NCBI RefSeq assembly: GCF_019599145.1
Contig: NZ_CP080647.1
Location: forward strand, 3,348,001-3,412,000
Length of the DNA: 64,000 nucleotides
Direction: 5' to 3'
DNA from: Streptomyces akebiae
GTDB taxonomy: Bacteria > Actinomycetota > Actinomycetes > Streptomycetales > Streptomycetaceae
Shown: in pieces, positions 39,053 to 48,466 of the stretch
Layout of the letters: every line of letters starts with the position of its first letter
How positions within the stretch are numbered: position 1 is the first letter of the stretch
Position numbers and translations under genes: made by a program
Notes under the pieces: generated by a model
What the model was told of the DNA's origin: nothing
Seen by the model: only the letters and a program-made list of their open reading frames with translations
The model's database searches: none

Positions 39053-42000
39053 GTGTCGCCACAGTCCCCCAGTAACTCGAGCATCTCGACCGACTCAGAC
39101 CAAGCGGGTAAGAACCCCGCAGCGGCCTTCGGTCCGAACGAGTGGCTCGTCGACGAGATCTATCAGCAGTACCTCCAGGATCCGAATTCGGTAGACCGAG
39201 CCTGGTGGGACTTCTTCGCCGACTACAAGCCAGGCGCCGCTGCCGCCTCGGCTCCGGCGAGTTCTGCGGCCACGGGGGCCGCAGCGACCACCACACCGGC
39301 GGCCCCCGCCGCCCCGGCCCAGGCCGCACCCGCCGCCCCGGCCGCACCCGCCCCGGCTGCCCCGGCTGCCCCGAAGCCCGCCGCCGCGCCGGCCCCCGCG
39401 AAGCCCGCGGCTGCCGCGCCCGCGCCGGCCAAGCCCGCGGCGGCCGCCCCGGCGAAGCAGGCCGCGCCCGCCGCTGCCGCCGCCGAGGGCCCGGAGCTGA
39501 TCACCCTGCGCGGCCCCGCCGCCGCCGTGGCGAAGAACATGAACGCCTCGCTGGAACTGCCCACGGCCACGTCCGTGCGCGCCGTCCCGGTGAAGCTGCT
39601 GTTCGACAACCGCATCGTCATCAACAACCACCTGAAGCGGGCCCGGGGCGGGAAGATCTCCTTCACGCACCTGATCGGCTACGCGATGGTGCAGGCCATC
39701 AAGACGATGCCGTCGATGAACTGGCACTACGCGGAGAAGGACGGGAAGCCCACCCTCGTCAAGCCGCCGCACGTCAACTTCGGCCTCGCCATCGACCTGG
39801 TGAAGCCCAACGGCGACCGCCAGCTGGTCGTCGCGGGCATCAAGAAGGCCGAGACGCTGAACTTCTTCGAGTTCTGGCAGGCCTACGAGGACATCGTCCG
39901 CCGCGCTCGTGACGGCAAGCTGACGATGGACGACTTCACCGGTGTCACGGTCTCCCTGACCAACCCCGGCGGCCTCGGCACCGTCCACTCGGTCCCGCGC
40001 CTGATGCCCGGTCAGTCGGTCATCATGGGCGTCGGCTCCATGGACTACCCGGCCGAGTTCCAGGGCACGTCCCAGGACACCCTGAACAAGCTGGGCATCT
40101 CGAAGGTCATGACCCTGACCTCGACGTACGACCACCGGGTCATCCAGGGCGCCGCCTCCGGCGAGTTCCTGCGGATCGTCGCGAACTTCCTCCTCGGCGA
40201 GGGCGGCTTCTACGACGACATCTTCGAGGCCCTGCGCATCCCCTACGAGCCGGTCCGCTGGCTCAAGGACATCGACGCGTCGCACGACGACGACGTCACC
40301 AAGGCCGCGCGTGTCTTCGAGCTGATCCACTCCTACCGGGTCCGCGGCCACGTCATGGCCGACACCGACCCGCTGGAGTACCGCCAGCGCAAGCACCCCG
40401 ACCTGGACATCACCGAGCACGGGCTCACCCTGTGGGACCTGGAGCGCGAGTTCGCGGTCGGCGGCTTCTCGGGCAAGTCCCTGATGAAGCTCCGCGACAT
40501 CCTCGGCGTCCTGCGCGACTCGTACTGCCGCACGACCGGCGTCGAGTTCATGCACATCCAGGACCCCAAGCAGCGCCGCTGGATCCAGGACCGCATCGAG
40601 CGCCCGCACACCAAGCCGGAGCGCGAGGAGCAGCTGCGCATCCTGCGCCGGCTGAACGCGGCGGAGGCCTTCGAGACCTTCCTGCAGACCAAGTACGTCG
40701 GCCAGAAGCGCTTCTCGCTCGAAGGCGGCGAGTCGGTCATCCCGCTGCTCGACGCGGTCATCGACAGCGCTGCGGAGTCCCGCCTCGACGAGGTCGTCAT
40801 CGGCATGGCCCACCGCGGCCGGCTGAACGTCCTCGCGAACATCGTCGGCAAGTCGTACGCGCAGATCTTCCGCGAGTTCGAGGGCAACCTCGACCCGAAG
40901 TCGATGCACGGCTCCGGCGACGTGAAGTACCACCTGGGCGCCGAGGGCACCTTCACGGGTCTCGACGGCGAGCAGATCAAGGTCAGCCTGGTCGCGAACC
41001 CCTCGCACCTGGAGGCCGTGGACCCGGTCCTGGAGGGCGTCGCGCGCGCCAAGCAGGACATCATCAACAAGGGCGGCACGGACTTCACGGTCCTGCCGGT
41101 GGCCCTCCACGGCGACGCGGCCTTCGCGGGCCAGGGCGTGGTGGCCGAGACCCTGAACATGTCGCAGTTGCGCGGCTACCGCACCGGCGGCACGGTCCAC
41201 ATCGTCATCAACAACCAGGTCGGCTTCACGGCGGCTCCGGAGTCGTCGCGTTCCTCGATGTACGCCACCGACGTGGCCCGCATGATCGAGGCGCCGATCT
41301 TCCACGTGAACGGCGACGACCCGGAGGCCGTGGTCCGCGTCGCGCGGCTGGCCTTCGAGTTCCGTCAGGCGTTCAACAAGGACGTGGTGATCGACCTCAT
41401 CTGCTACCGCCGCCGCGGTCACAACGAGTCGGACAACCCGGCCTTCACCCAGCCGCTGATGTACGACCTGATCGACAAGAAGCGCTCGGTGCGCAAGCTC
41501 TACACCGAGTCCCTCATCGGTCGCGGCGACATCACCCTGGAAGAGGCCGAGCAGGCGCTGCAGGACTACCAGGGCCAGCTGGAGAAGGTCTTCACGGAGG
41601 TCCGCGAGGCCACCTCGCAGTCGACGCCCGGCGAGGTCCACGACCCGCAGGACGGCTTCCCGGTCGCGGTGAACACCGCGATCACGGCGGAGACCGTCAA
41701 GCGGATCGCCGAGTCCCAGGTCAACGTCCCGGACCACATCACCGCCCACCCGCGTCTGCTGCCGCAGCTGCAGCGCCGGGCGGCCATGGTCGAGGACGGC
41801 ACGATCGACTGGGGCATGGGTGAGACCCTGGCGGTCGGCTCCCTCCTCCTGGAGGGCACCCCGGTGCGCCTGGCCGGCCAGGACTCGCAGCGCGGCACCT
41901 TCGGCCAGCGTCACGCGGTGATCATCGACCGCGAGACGGGCGAGGAGTTCACTCCGCTGATGTACCTCTCCGAGGACCAGGCGCGGCTGAACGTCTACAA

Positions 42001-42853
42001 CTCCCTGCTCTCCGAGTACGCGGCGATGGGCTTCGAGTACGGCTACTCGCTCGCCCGTCCCGAGTCCCTGGTGATGTGGGAGGCCCAGTTCGGCGACTTC
42101 GTCAACGGCGCCCAGACGGTCGTGGACGAGTTCATCTCGTCGGCGGAGCAGAAGTGGGGCCAGACGTCCGGCGTCACCCTGCTCCTCCCGCACGGTTACG
42201 AGGGCCAGGGCCCGGACCACTCGTCCGCCCGCCCGGAGCGCTTCCTCCAGATGTGCGCGCAGAACAACATGACGGTCGCCATGCCGACCTCGCCGTCGAA
42301 CTACTTCCACCTCCTGCGGTGGCAGGTGCACAACCCGCACCACAAGCCGCTGGTCGTCTTCACCCCGAAGTCGATGCTGCGCCTGAAGGCCGCCGCGTCG
42401 AAGGCGGAGGAGTTCACGAGCGGCGGGTTCCGCCCGGTCATCGGCGACAGCTCGGTCGACCCGAACGCGGTCAAGAAGGTCGTCTTCTGCGCCGGCAAGG
42501 TCTACTACGACCTGGAGGCCGAGCGTCAGAAGCGCGGCGTCACGGACACCGCGATCATCCGCATCGAGCGCCTCTACCCCCTGCCCGGGGCCGAGGTCCA
42601 GGCGGAGGTCAACAAGTACCCGAACGCCGAGAAGTACCTGTGGGCCCAGGAAGAGCCGGCGAACCAGGGCGCCTGGCCCTTCATCGCCCTCAACCTGATC
42701 GACCACCTCGACCTCGCGGTCGGCGCGGACGTCCCCCACGGCGAGCGCCTGCGGCGCATCTCCCGCCCGCACGGGTCCTCCCCGGCGGTCGGCTCGGCGA
42801 AGCGCCACCAGGCCGAGCAGGAGCAGTTGGTGCGTGAGGTGTTCGAGGCGTAA
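39053..42853 (+). CDS. kgd: Multifunctional 2-oxoglutarate decarboxylase/dehydrogenase E1-E2 (Kgd)
   Basis: A 1266-aa TCA-cycle enzyme. Domains: N-terminal [15 protein letters not shown] segment ending in D-F-F-A-D-Y-K-P, an Ala/Pro-rich linker (61-145), an E2-like acyltransferase domain (about 150-375) with [11 protein letters not shown], and a thiamine-dependent E1 domain from about 420 to the end (with the M-A-H-R-G-R-L-N-V motif and G-D-G/A-A-F). It converts 2-oxoglutarate to succinyl-CoA with E3, or decarboxylates it. The GTG at 39053 gives the same N-terminus as other Streptomyces Kgd, although the frame is open further upstream. In actinobacteria it is controlled by the FHA protein GarA. 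A strong terminator follows. Confidence 0.96.
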   Translation: MSPQSPSNSSISTDSDQAGKNPAAAFGPNEWLVDEIYQQYLQDPNSVDRAWWDFFADYKPGAAAASAPASSAATGAAATTTPAAPAAPAQAAPAAPAAPAPAAPAAPKPAAAPAPAKPAAAAPAPAKPAAAAPAKQAAPAAAAAEGPELITLRGPAAAVAKNMNASLELPTATSVRAVPVKLLFDNRIVINNHLKRARGGKISFTHLIGYAMVQAIKTMPSMNWHYAEKDGKPTLVKPPHVNFGLAIDLVKPNGDRQLVVAGIKKAETLNFFEFWQAYEDIVRRARDGKLTMDDFTGVTVSLTNPGGLGTVHSVPRLMPGQSVIMGVGSMDYPAEFQGTSQDTLNKLGISKVMTLTSTYDHRVIQGAASGEFLRIVANFLLGEGGFYDDIFEALRIPYEPVRWLKDIDASHDDDVTKAARVFELIHSYRVRGHVMADTDPLEYRQRKHPDLDITEHGLTLWDLEREFAVGGFSGKSLMKLRDILGVLRDSYCRTTGVEFMHIQDPKQRRWIQDRIERPHTKPEREEQLRILRRLNAAEAFETFLQTKYVGQKRFSLEGGESVIPLLDAVIDSAAESRLDEVVIGMAHRGRLNVLANIVGKSYAQIFREFEGNLDPKSMHGSGDVKYHLGAEGTFTGLDGEQIKVSLVANPSHLEAVDPVLEGVARAKQDIINKGGTDFTVLPVALHGDAAFAGQGVVAETLNMSQLRGYRTGGTVHIVINNQVGFTAAPESSRSSMYATDVARMIEAPIFHVNGDDPEAVVRVARLAFEFRQAFNKDVVIDLICYRRRGHNESDNPAFTQPLMYDLIDKKRSVRKLYTESLIGRGDITLEEAEQALQDYQGQLEKVFTEVREATSQSTPGEVHDPQDGFPVAVNTAITAETVKRIAESQVNVPDHITAHPRLLPQLQRRAAMVEDGTIDWGMGETLAVGSLLLEGTPVRLAGQDSQRGTFGQRHAVIIDRETGEEFTPLMYLSEDQARLNVYNSLLSEYAAMGFEYGYSLARPESLVMWEAQFGDFVNGAQTVVDEFISSAEQKWGQTSGVTLLLPHGYEGQGPDHSSARPERFLQMCAQNNMTVAMPTSPSNYFHLLRWQVHNPHHKPLVVFTPKSMLRLKAAASKAEEFTSGGFRPVIGDSSVDPNAVKKVVFCAGKVYYDLEAERQKRGVTDTAIIRIERLYPLPGAEVQAEVNKYPNAEKYLWAQEEPANQGAWPFIALNLIDHLDLAVGADVPHGERLRRISRPHGSSPAVGSAKRHQAEQEQLVREVFEA

Positions 42854-42876
42854 CAGCACTCGAAGGCCGCACGCCA

Positions 42877-42919
42877 CCGGGCCGCACCCCCTCGCCGGGG
42901 GTGCGGCCCGGCCGTTTTT
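42877..42919 (+). terminator. Rho-independent terminator after kgd
   Basis: Perfect 14-bp arms (42877-42890 and 42898-42911) with a 7-nt loop, followed by ccgttttt. This is the best classic terminator in the window. It lies 20 nt upstream of the next small gene. Confidence 0.9.
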
Positions 42920-42938
42920 CCGCACTTATCCTTGACCC

Positions 42939-43121
42939 ATGTACTTCACGGACCGTGGCATCGAGGAACTGGAGAAGCGGCGTGGCGAGGAGGAGGTCAC
43001 CTTCGAGTGGCTCGCCGAGCAGCTGCGGACGTTCGTGGATCTGAATCCGGACTTCGAGGTGCCGGTGGAGCGGCTGGCCACGTGGCTGGCGCGGCTGGAC
43101 GACGAGGACGAGGACGAGTAG
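42939..43121 (+). CDS. Small conserved acidic protein (DUF6104-like)
   Basis: A 60-aa protein starting M-Y-F-T-D-R-G-I-E-E-L-E-K-R-R-G, with F-E-W-L-A-E-Q-L-R-T-F-V-D-L-N-P-D-F in the middle and an Asp/Glu tail. This small protein is strongly conserved in Streptomyces and I recall it as DUF6104. No function is known. It follows the kgd terminator, so it probably has its own promoter. Confidence 0.8.
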   Translation: MYFTDRGIEELEKRRGEEEVTFEWLAEQLRTFVDLNPDFEVPVERLATWLARLDDEDEDE

Positions 43122-43148
43122 CCGTTCCTCCGGCGGGAGCGACCGGGC

Positions 43149-44000
43149 TCAGTCACGCGGATGGGCCAGGTCGTAGAGCAGGCCGAGGGTGCCGTGGGCG
43201 ATCAGGAGGCCGCCGGCGACGAGCCAACCGGGACTGCGGCGGAGGAGCCCCCAGCCGGTCAGCGGGAGTCCCGCGAGGAGTTGGGCGGTGGCCAGGGCGC
43301 GCGCTCTGGGGGTGCCCGCCCACGGCAGCCACGGGCCCAGGCGGTCCCGTTCGAGGGCGTCGAGTTCCGTGCGGACGGCCCCGCGCCAGCCCGTCCACTC
43401 GATGCGCTGGACACCGGGCTGGACCCGGGCGACCTCACGGAGCCGGTCGGCGGGTTCGCCCGGGGTGAGGCCCGCGGGGAGCGACACTCCGGCGCGGGCG
43501 AGGACGGCGAGCAGCCCCAGCAGGCGGGCGCGGGCGTCGGCGGCCGGGTCGGGCTCGGTGAGGTGGTCCAGGGCCTGCGCGTCCAGGACCGCATCCAACC
43601 CCAGGCGGGCGGCGAAGGTACGCATCGCCTCGCCCTCACCCGCGGGGGTGCCGTTCGCGAGCCATACGTAGCCGACGGTGCGGCGGAATCCGGCGGCGAG
43701 GGTGTACCCGCCGCGGTCGGCGTCCCACCAGAGGGCGAGTACGGGCCACGAGACGCCGACGGCGAGGGCGGTCGCCCAGCCGGTGAGGACCCGGTCGACC
43801 AGCTCCCCGCCGTGCGACCAGGGCTTTCCCTCCGGAACGAGCGCCGTCCACTCCGTACCGGCCGGGACGAGCAGCATGCGTTCGCGCAGCAGCTGGGCGA
43901 CGGGGGCGACGGAGTCGGGATCCGCCCGGCAGAGCAGCAGCGCGCCGGGGGAAGGGGCGGGCCGGTGGTAACGGGATCCCTGGGAGTGTTCCGTCGACAT
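43149..44000 (-). CDS. Hypothetical protein with C-terminal membrane segments
   Basis: A 283-aa protein. Residues about 18-170 form an unrecognised domain (A-L-L-L-C-R-A-D-P-D-S-V-A-P-V, W-W-D-A-D-R-G-G-Y-T-L-A-A-G-F). The C-terminal 45 residues hold two hydrophobic helices. A moderately conserved Streptomyces type with no known role. Its start is 160 nt from the divergent DUF4097 gene. Confidence 0.7.
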   Translation of the reverse strand: MSTEHSQGSRYHRPAPSPGALLLCRADPDSVAPVAQLLRERMLLVPAGTEWTALVPEGKPWSHGGELVDRVLTGWATALAVGVSWPVLALWWDADRGGYTLAAGFRRTVGYVWLANGTPAGEGEAMRTFAARLGLDAVLDAQALDHLTEPDPAADARARLLGLLAVLARAGVSLPAGLTPGEPADRLREVARVQPGVQRIEWTGWRGAVRTELDALERDRLGPWLPWAGTPRARALATAQLLAGLPLTGWGLLRRSPGWLVAGGLLIAHGTLGLLYDLAHPRD

Positions 44001-44060
44001 GCCCCCACGCTAGGCCGATTTGCCCAGGAATATCCCTGCGGGATCACCAGAACGGGTGCC

Positions 44061-44087
44061 TTGACTTTCCCTGACCGCGATATATCG
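44061..44087 (+). promoter_or_regulatory. Promoter/operator region of the DUF4097-PadR pair
   Basis: TTGACT (44061-44066) is a good -35 candidate. The 10-bp perfect palindrome CGATATATCG is at 44078-44087, in the position of the -10 region, though the spacing from TTGACT is short. AT-rich palindromes of this kind suit PadR regulators, and a PadR gene is downstream, so autoregulation is likely. Confidence 0.5.
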
Positions 44088-44159
44088 TGAATTACGTGAG
44101 ACGCGATAGTGCGCGATGGAGTGTTCTGTCGTGCCGGGTCTGCCGAGGAGGTCAGCACC

Positions 44160-45071
44160 ATGTCCGAGTGGTCCGTCGCCGAGCCGCGAAAGCTCACGTT
44201 CGACGAGCCGGTGACGGCACTGCGTGTGCGCGTCGTCAACGGAACGGTGAACGTCATGGGCACCGACGAGGGTTCCGCCCGTCTGGAGGTGGCCGACGTC
44301 GAGGGCCCACCGCTGACGGTGACACAGAAGGACGGCACACTGACCGTGGCCTACGACGACCTGCCCTGGGCGGGCTTTCTGAAGTGGCTCGATCGCAAGG
44401 GCCGGCGTCGCAACGTACTGGTGTCGCTCGCCGTCCCTACGGGCACCCGGGTCGAGGTGGGCGTGGTGGGGGCCACGGCCGTCGTGTCCGGGCTGGGCGG
44501 GCGCACGGAGGTGAAGGGCGTCTCGGGCGACACCACGCTGGTCGGTCTGTCGGGGCCGGTGCGCGCCACGACGGTCTCGGGGAGCGTGGAGGCTCAGGCC
44601 CTCACGGGCGATCTACGGCTCAGTTCCGTCTCCGGGGACCTGACCGTCATAGAGGGCTCCTGCCCCACCGTGAAGGCCGACTCGGTGAGCGGCGCCATCA
44701 TCCTCGACCTCGACTCCACGGGCGGCCCCACCGACATCGGCCTCACCAGTGTCTCCGGCGAGATCGCCATCCGCCTCCCTCACCCCGCCGACGCCGAGGT
44801 GGAGGCCAACACGGCCAGCGGCACCATCTCCAACGCCTTCGACGACCTCCGCGTCAGCGGCCCCTGGGGCGCCCACAAGGTCACCGGCCGCCTCGGCACG
44901 GGCAGCGGCCGCCTCAAGGCCACGACGGTCTCCGGATCCATCGCCCTCCTCCGCAGGCCACCGGCGGAGGACGAGCCGTGGGACGACCTCGACGCCCCCG
45001 AGACCGACGGCACGGCCGCTGACGCGACCGACGGCACGACCTCTCGCACGACCGACAAGAAGGTGCTCTGA
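44160..45071 (+). CDS. DUF4097 beta-strand-repeat protein
   Basis: A 303-aa protein rich in repeated V-S-G-x-x-x units typical of the DUF4097 right-handed beta-helix (V-K-G-V-S-G-D-T-T-L, T-T-V-S-G-S-V-E, S-S-V-S-G-D-L-T and so on). There is no signal peptide. The ATG at 44160 follows GGAGG. The PadR gene starts 2 nt after its stop (TGACATG), so the two are one transcription unit. DUF4097 proteins with PadR partners are linked to envelope-stress-like responses in other bacteria, but that role is inferred. Confidence 0.85.
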   Translation: MSEWSVAEPRKLTFDEPVTALRVRVVNGTVNVMGTDEGSARLEVADVEGPPLTVTQKDGTLTVAYDDLPWAGFLKWLDRKGRRRNVLVSLAVPTGTRVEVGVVGATAVVSGLGGRTEVKGVSGDTTLVGLSGPVRATTVSGSVEAQALTGDLRLSSVSGDLTVIEGSCPTVKADSVSGAIILDLDSTGGPTDIGLTSVSGEIAIRLPHPADAEVEANTASGTISNAFDDLRVSGPWGAHKVTGRLGTGSGRLKATTVSGSIALLRRPPAEDEPWDDLDAPETDGTAADATDGTTSRTTDKKVL

Positions 45072-45072
45072 C

Positions 45073-46185
45073 ATGCCTCCCGTCTTCGCCCACGGCCGCC
45101 TGCGGCTGTATCTGCTGAAGCTGCTCGACGAGGCGCCGCGCCACGGCTACGAGGTGATCCGACTGCTGGAGGAACGCTTCCAGGGCCTGTACGCGCCCTC
45201 GGCCGGCACCGTCTACCCCCGCCTGGCCAAGCTGGAGGCCGAGGGCCTGGTCACCCACACCACCGAGGGCGGCCGCAAGGTGTACGCGATCACCGACGCG
45301 GGCCGCGCCGAACTGGCCGACCGCAGGGGAGAGTTGGCCGACCTGGAACTGGAGATCCGTGAGTCGGTCGCGGAGCTGGCCGCCGAGATCCGGGCCGACG
45401 TCCGGGGCGCGGCGGGCGACCTGCGCCGTGAGATGCGGGCGGCGGCCTCCGAGGCCCGCAGGGGCGGCGGGGAAGGTGCTCCGCCCGGGGAGTCCGGGGA
45501 GTACGCCGACAACGAGTCCTGGCGGGCGGCGAAGGAGGAGATGCGCCGCGTCAAGCAGGAATGGAAGGAGCAGGCCCGCCGCGCGAAGGACGAGAGCCGC
45601 CGGGCCCGGGAGGAGGCCCAGCGCGCCCGCCGCCAGGCCAAGGAGGCTCAGGAGCACGCCCGCACCCAGGCCCAGGAGGAGTTGCAGCGCATCGCCAAGC
45701 GGGTCCAGGACCACGTGCAGGACCACTTCACACGGGGCGACTGGCCGACGGGGGTACGCGAGGGCCTGACCGAGCTGGCCAAGGAGTTCGGCGAGTTCGG
45801 GAAGGACTTCGGAAAGGAGTTCGGCAAGGACTTCGGCTTCGGACGGACGGGTGCGGAGTCCGGCTCGGAAGCGGCCGGCGCAGCGGGCGGTGCGGGGACC
45901 GGGACGACCTCGGCCACGGGGACCGGGACGACCAGCGGCGGGGTGCCCGAGTACTCGACCACTCCCGAGGACTTCCCGGCCGACTACGAGCCCGCCTGGG
46001 TGCACGAGACGCCCACCGGCGATCCGTCCCGCGACCTCGACCGCCTCCTGGACCGCTTCCGCGACGACATCCGCGACGCGGCCCGCGACCACGGCGTGAC
46101 AGAGGACCAGCTCCGTGACGCCCGCCGCCACCTGTCGACAGCGGCGGCGCACATCGGGGTGATACTGCGAGCGCCCAAGGGATGA
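45073..46185 (+). CDS. PadR-family regulator with long coiled-coil tail
   Basis: A 370-aa protein. The PadR winged helix is the first about 90 residues (L-Y-L-L-K-L-L-D-E-A-P-R-H-G-Y-E-V-I-R-L-L-E-E-R, then S-A-G-T-V-Y-P-R-L). A long Glu/Arg/Lys/Ala-rich coiled coil follows (about 160-245, A-K-E-x-x-R-R), then F-G-K-D/E-F-G repeats, a Gly/Thr-rich linker and a C-terminal helical segment. Most PadR proteins are 110-200 aa, so the tail is unusual and may link it to the DUF4097 protein or the membrane. It probably controls its own operon. Confidence 0.88.
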   Translation: MPPVFAHGRLRLYLLKLLDEAPRHGYEVIRLLEERFQGLYAPSAGTVYPRLAKLEAEGLVTHTTEGGRKVYAITDAGRAELADRRGELADLELEIRESVAELAAEIRADVRGAAGDLRREMRAAASEARRGGGEGAPPGESGEYADNESWRAAKEEMRRVKQEWKEQARRAKDESRRAREEAQRARRQAKEAQEHARTQAQEELQRIAKRVQDHVQDHFTRGDWPTGVREGLTELAKEFGEFGKDFGKEFGKDFGFGRTGAESGSEAAGAAGGAGTGTTSATGTGTTSGGVPEYSTTPEDFPADYEPAWVHETPTGDPSRDLDRLLDRFRDDIRDAARDHGVTEDQLRDARRHLSTAAAHIGVILRAPKG

Positions 46186-46237
46186 ACCCGCGCGACGCTC
46201 GGAGAACCCGCCGCGGAGCGCCTCACGCCCTCCCCGC

Positions 46238-46849
46238 TCAGCCCGCCTCGGCCTCCCCCACCCCGTAGAGAACCCGCTCCAGCGCCTCGTACGTCACCCC
46301 GTGGTCCGCGAGGACCTCGGCCGGGACCCCAGGGCGGATGGTGAGGGCGAGGAGGATGTGCTCGTCGCCGATGACGAGGGTTCCCCCACGCGAGCGGATT
46401 CGAGCGTGGGGGAGGTCGCGGTGGGCGTGGGCGGTGCGGAGGGAGCGGGTGAGGACGTCCTTGGCATCGCGGGTGAAGGGACGACGCCCCGACGGCCGAC
46501 GCCGCCGTCGGCCCTCCCCACCCGAGTCCAACGCCCCTGTCCCATGGGCCTCTTCGACGCGGGAGACGATCTTCGAGAGGTCGATGCCGAGACCCGAGAG
46601 CGCGTCCGTGTCCGCCCGGGAGAGGCCACCCCGGCGTCGGGCCTCGGCGAGGGCACGCTCGACGGAGTCGCGGCGTTCACCTTCGGCGAGCCCGAGCGCG
46701 CCCAGGGCGAACGAGGCACGGCTGGCCTTCCTGTCCAGCAGCGAGAGGAGCAGATGCTCCTCGGTCACCTCCCCCGCACGGGCGCGTTCGGCATGCTGGA
46801 CCGCGCCCAGGACCACGGCCCGGGCATCCTTCGTGAAGCGCTCGAACAT
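46238..46849 (-). CDS. Clp N-terminal-domain protein
   Basis: A 203-aa protein with two Clp N-domain repeats: F-E-R-F-T-K-D-A-R-A-V-V-L-G-A-V-Q-H-A-E-R-A-x-x-x-E-V-T-E-E-H-L-L-L-S-L-L and, from about residue 125, F-T-R-D-A-K-D-V-L-T-R-S-L-R-x-A-H-A-H with G-D-E-H-I-L-L-A-L. There is no AAA+ module, so it is not a ClpC but could be an adaptor or inhibitor that competes for Clp substrates. The ATG overlaps the HTH gene's stop by 1 nt (TGATG), so the two are coupled. Confidence 0.85.
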   Translation of the reverse strand: MFERFTKDARAVVLGAVQHAERARAGEVTEEHLLLSLLDRKASRASFALGALGLAEGERRDSVERALAEARRRGGLSRADTDALSGLGIDLSKIVSRVEEAHGTGALDSGGEGRRRRRPSGRRPFTRDAKDVLTRSLRTAHAHRDLPHARIRSRGGTLVIGDEHILLALTIRPGVPAEVLADHGVTYEALERVLYGVGEAEAG

Positions 46850-47058
46850 CAATGCCTCCCGTGCTTCTTGTGGACGGCCTGCCTGCTGACGCCGAGTTCC
46901 GCGGCGATCTCCTGCCACGACCAGCCCTGATTGCGCGCGCTGCGCACCTGCACCGACTCCAACTGCTCCAGCAGCCTCCGCAGTGCGGCGACGGCCCGCA
47001 GCCCGACCCGGGGGTCTCGATCGCCCGCGCGCTCGGCGAGATCCGTTGCTTCGGTCAT
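46849..47058 (-). CDS. Small HTH regulator of the Clp N-domain gene
   Basis: A 69-aa protein with a C-terminal helix-turn-helix (W-S-W-Q-E-I-A-A-E-L-G-V-S-R-Q-A-V-H-K-K). It is too small for a ligand domain. The helical N-terminus (L-R-x-L-L-E-Q-L-E-S) may form a dimer. It is followed at once by the Clp N-domain gene. Twin operators sit over its predicted promoter, so it is probably an autorepressor. Confidence 0.8.
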   Translation of the reverse strand: MTEATDLAERAGDRDPRVGLRAVAALRRLLEQLESVQVRSARNQGWSWQEIAAELGVSRQAVHKKHGRH

Positions 47059-47061
47059 GCT

Positions 47062-47077
47062 GTCAACTTACGTTGAC
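47062..47077. promoter_or_regulatory. Operator 1 of the Clp-N/HTH operon
   Basis: GTCAAC-ttac-GTTGAC, a perfect 6-bp inverted repeat with a 4-nt spacer. It starts 4 nt upstream of the HTH start codon and overlaps the predicted -10 box (TAAGTT on the minus strand). Confidence 0.8.
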
Positions 47078-47094
47078 ACGACCCGGAGCGTCAA
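47065..47094 (-). promoter_or_regulatory. Predicted promoter of the HTH/Clp-N operon
   Basis: On the minus strand TTGACG (47094-47089) and TAAGTT (47070-47065) are 18 nt apart. Both boxes fall inside the twin GTCAAC-N4-GTTGAC operators, so a bound repressor would block RNA polymerase. The leader would be nearly absent. Confidence 0.55.
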
Positions 47095-47105
47095 CCCTGG
47101 TTGAC
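47090..47105. promoter_or_regulatory. Operator 2 of the Clp-N/HTH operon
   Basis: GTCAAC-cctg-GTTGAC, the same 6-4-6 architecture as the first site, 28 nt away from centre to centre. It overlaps the predicted -35 box. Confidence 0.8.
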
Positions 47106-47112
47106 ATGACGA

Positions 47113-47140
47113 CGGCCGACCCGGAGATCCGGGCCGGCCG
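47113..47140 (-). terminator. Terminator of the oxidoreductase gene
   Basis: The arms at 47113-47124 and 47129-47140 pair over 12 bp in minus-strand RNA (one G-U) with a 4-nt loop. It begins 17 nt downstream of the oxidoreductase stop. No U-tract. Confidence 0.65.
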
Positions 47141-47157
47141 TGATGACGAAGGAACCG

Positions 47158-48123
47158 TCAGGGGCTGGTGAGCACGATCTTGCCGAACTGGTCGCCGGCC
47201 GCGAGGCGTTCGAAGCCCTCGCGGGCACGGTCCAGGGGCAGCACCTCGTCGATGACGGGGCGGACACCGGTCGCGGCGCAGAAGGAGAGGAGGTCCTCCA
47301 GCTCATCCTTGGTCCCCATCGTGGAGCCGACGACCTTGAGTTCGAGGAAGAAGATACGGGTCAGTTCGGCGTGGGAGGGGCGGTCGCCGCTGGTGGCACC
47401 CGAGATGACGAGGCTGCCGCCGGGGCGCAGGGACTTCACCGAGTGGGACCAGGTGGCGGCGCCGACGGTCTCGATGACCGCGTCGACACGCTGCGGGAGC
47501 CGTGCCCCCGACTCCAGCGCCTCCACGGCGCCCAGCTCCAGGGCCCGCTTGCGCTTGGCCTCGTCCCGGCTGGTGGCGAAGACCCGCAGGCCTGCCGCCT
47601 TGCCGAGCACGATCGCGGCGGTGGCCACACCGCCGCCGGCGCCCTGGACGAGAACGGAGTCGCCGGGTCGTACACCGGCGTTGGTGAAGAGCATGCGGTA
47701 CGCCGTCAGCCAGGCGGTGGGCAGGCAGGCGGCCTCTTCGAAGGAGAGTTCGGCGGGCTTGGGGAGGACGTTCCAGGTGGGGACGGAGACGAGTTCGGCG
47801 AAGGTGCCCTGGTAGCGCTCGGTGAGGATCGAGCGGGGTTCGTCCGGGCCGACACCGTGGCCCGTCTGGCCGATCACCGAGTGCAGGACGACCTCGTTGC
47901 CGTCCTCGTCGACGCCCGCGGCGTCGCAGCCGAGGATCATGGGCAGCTTGTCCTCCGCGAGGCCGACCCCGCGCAGGGACCACAGGTCGTGGTGGTTCAG
48001 CGAGGCGGCCTTCACCTTCACGGTCGTCCAGCCGGGCCTCGATTCCGGCGCGGGCCGGTCGCCCAACTCCAGTCCGTTGAGCGGTTGGTCACGGTCGATG
48101 CGGGCGGCGTAGGCAGCGAACAT
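47158..48123 (-). CDS. Zinc-type medium-chain alcohol dehydrogenase/quinone oxidoreductase
   Basis: A 321-aa MDR oxidoreductase. The GroES-like N-terminal domain has S-L-N-H-H-D-L-W and G-C-D-A-A-G-V-D-E, and the Rossmann domain has V-L-V-Q-G-A-G-G-G-V-A-T-A-A. The catalytic zinc Cys/His set is not intact, so it is probably a quinone oxidoreductase-like reductase of NAD(P)H. The start is the ATG at 48123 (M-F-A-A-Y-A-A-R-I). The open extension upstream lacks a ribosome site. Downstream it ends near the Clp-N/HTH operon, with a terminator between. Confidence 0.88.
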   Translation of the reverse strand: MFAAYAARIDRDQPLNGLELGDRPAPESRPGWTTVKVKAASLNHHDLWSLRGVGLAEDKLPMILGCDAAGVDEDGNEVVLHSVIGQTGHGVGPDEPRSILTERYQGTFAELVSVPTWNVLPKPAELSFEEAACLPTAWLTAYRMLFTNAGVRPGDSVLVQGAGGGVATAAIVLGKAAGLRVFATSRDEAKRKRALELGAVEALESGARLPQRVDAVIETVGAATWSHSVKSLRPGGSLVISGATSGDRPSHAELTRIFFLELKVVGSTMGTKDELEDLLSFCAATGVRPVIDEVLPLDRAREGFERLAAGDQFGKIVLTSP

Positions 48124-48466
48124 GCGCCTGACCATAGGGGGATGCCGGGAGCGATGGAACCACGGACCACTGTGACACGCGTCCCGTCCCACGTCGGCCT
48201 CAGCGCCTGACAGCTCGGGAGCACGGGTGCGTGGGCGGCTGCGGGTGAGTGGGGCTTCTCGCGCAGTCCCCCGCGCCCTGAAAAGCTCCAGGCCCGCAGG
48301 GCCTGGAGCTTTTCAGGGCGCAGCCCCGCTGTTTCCAGGAGCGCGGGGAACTGCGCGACCAGCCCCGACCGGACCCGCACCTGGGGGTCGAAGGGGCGCA
48401 GCCCCTTGAGGACGGGACGGGCAGGGGCGGCGGGGGCGAGGAAGACACCGCCACCACCCGGAGGGC
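48124..48466. other. 343-nt gap with a composite repeat
   Basis: Between the oxidoreductase and malic enzyme genes. It is filled by the dispersed repeat (48249-48370), with a 22-bp perfect hairpin at its centre, and then the G-rich block also seen after the kinase gene (gacgggacgggcaggggcgg). No gene is seen. Confidence 0.75.
48249..48370. repeat. Dispersed repeat with a 22-bp perfect stem
   Basis: The left part (ggggcttctcgcgcagtccc) and right part (gcgcggggaactgcgcgacc) match the arms of the element at 17763-17885. The middle has a perfect 22-bp stem (48274-48295 and 48299-48320) with a 3-nt loop (gca). It is an extreme hairpin at DNA or RNA level. Confidence 0.9.
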
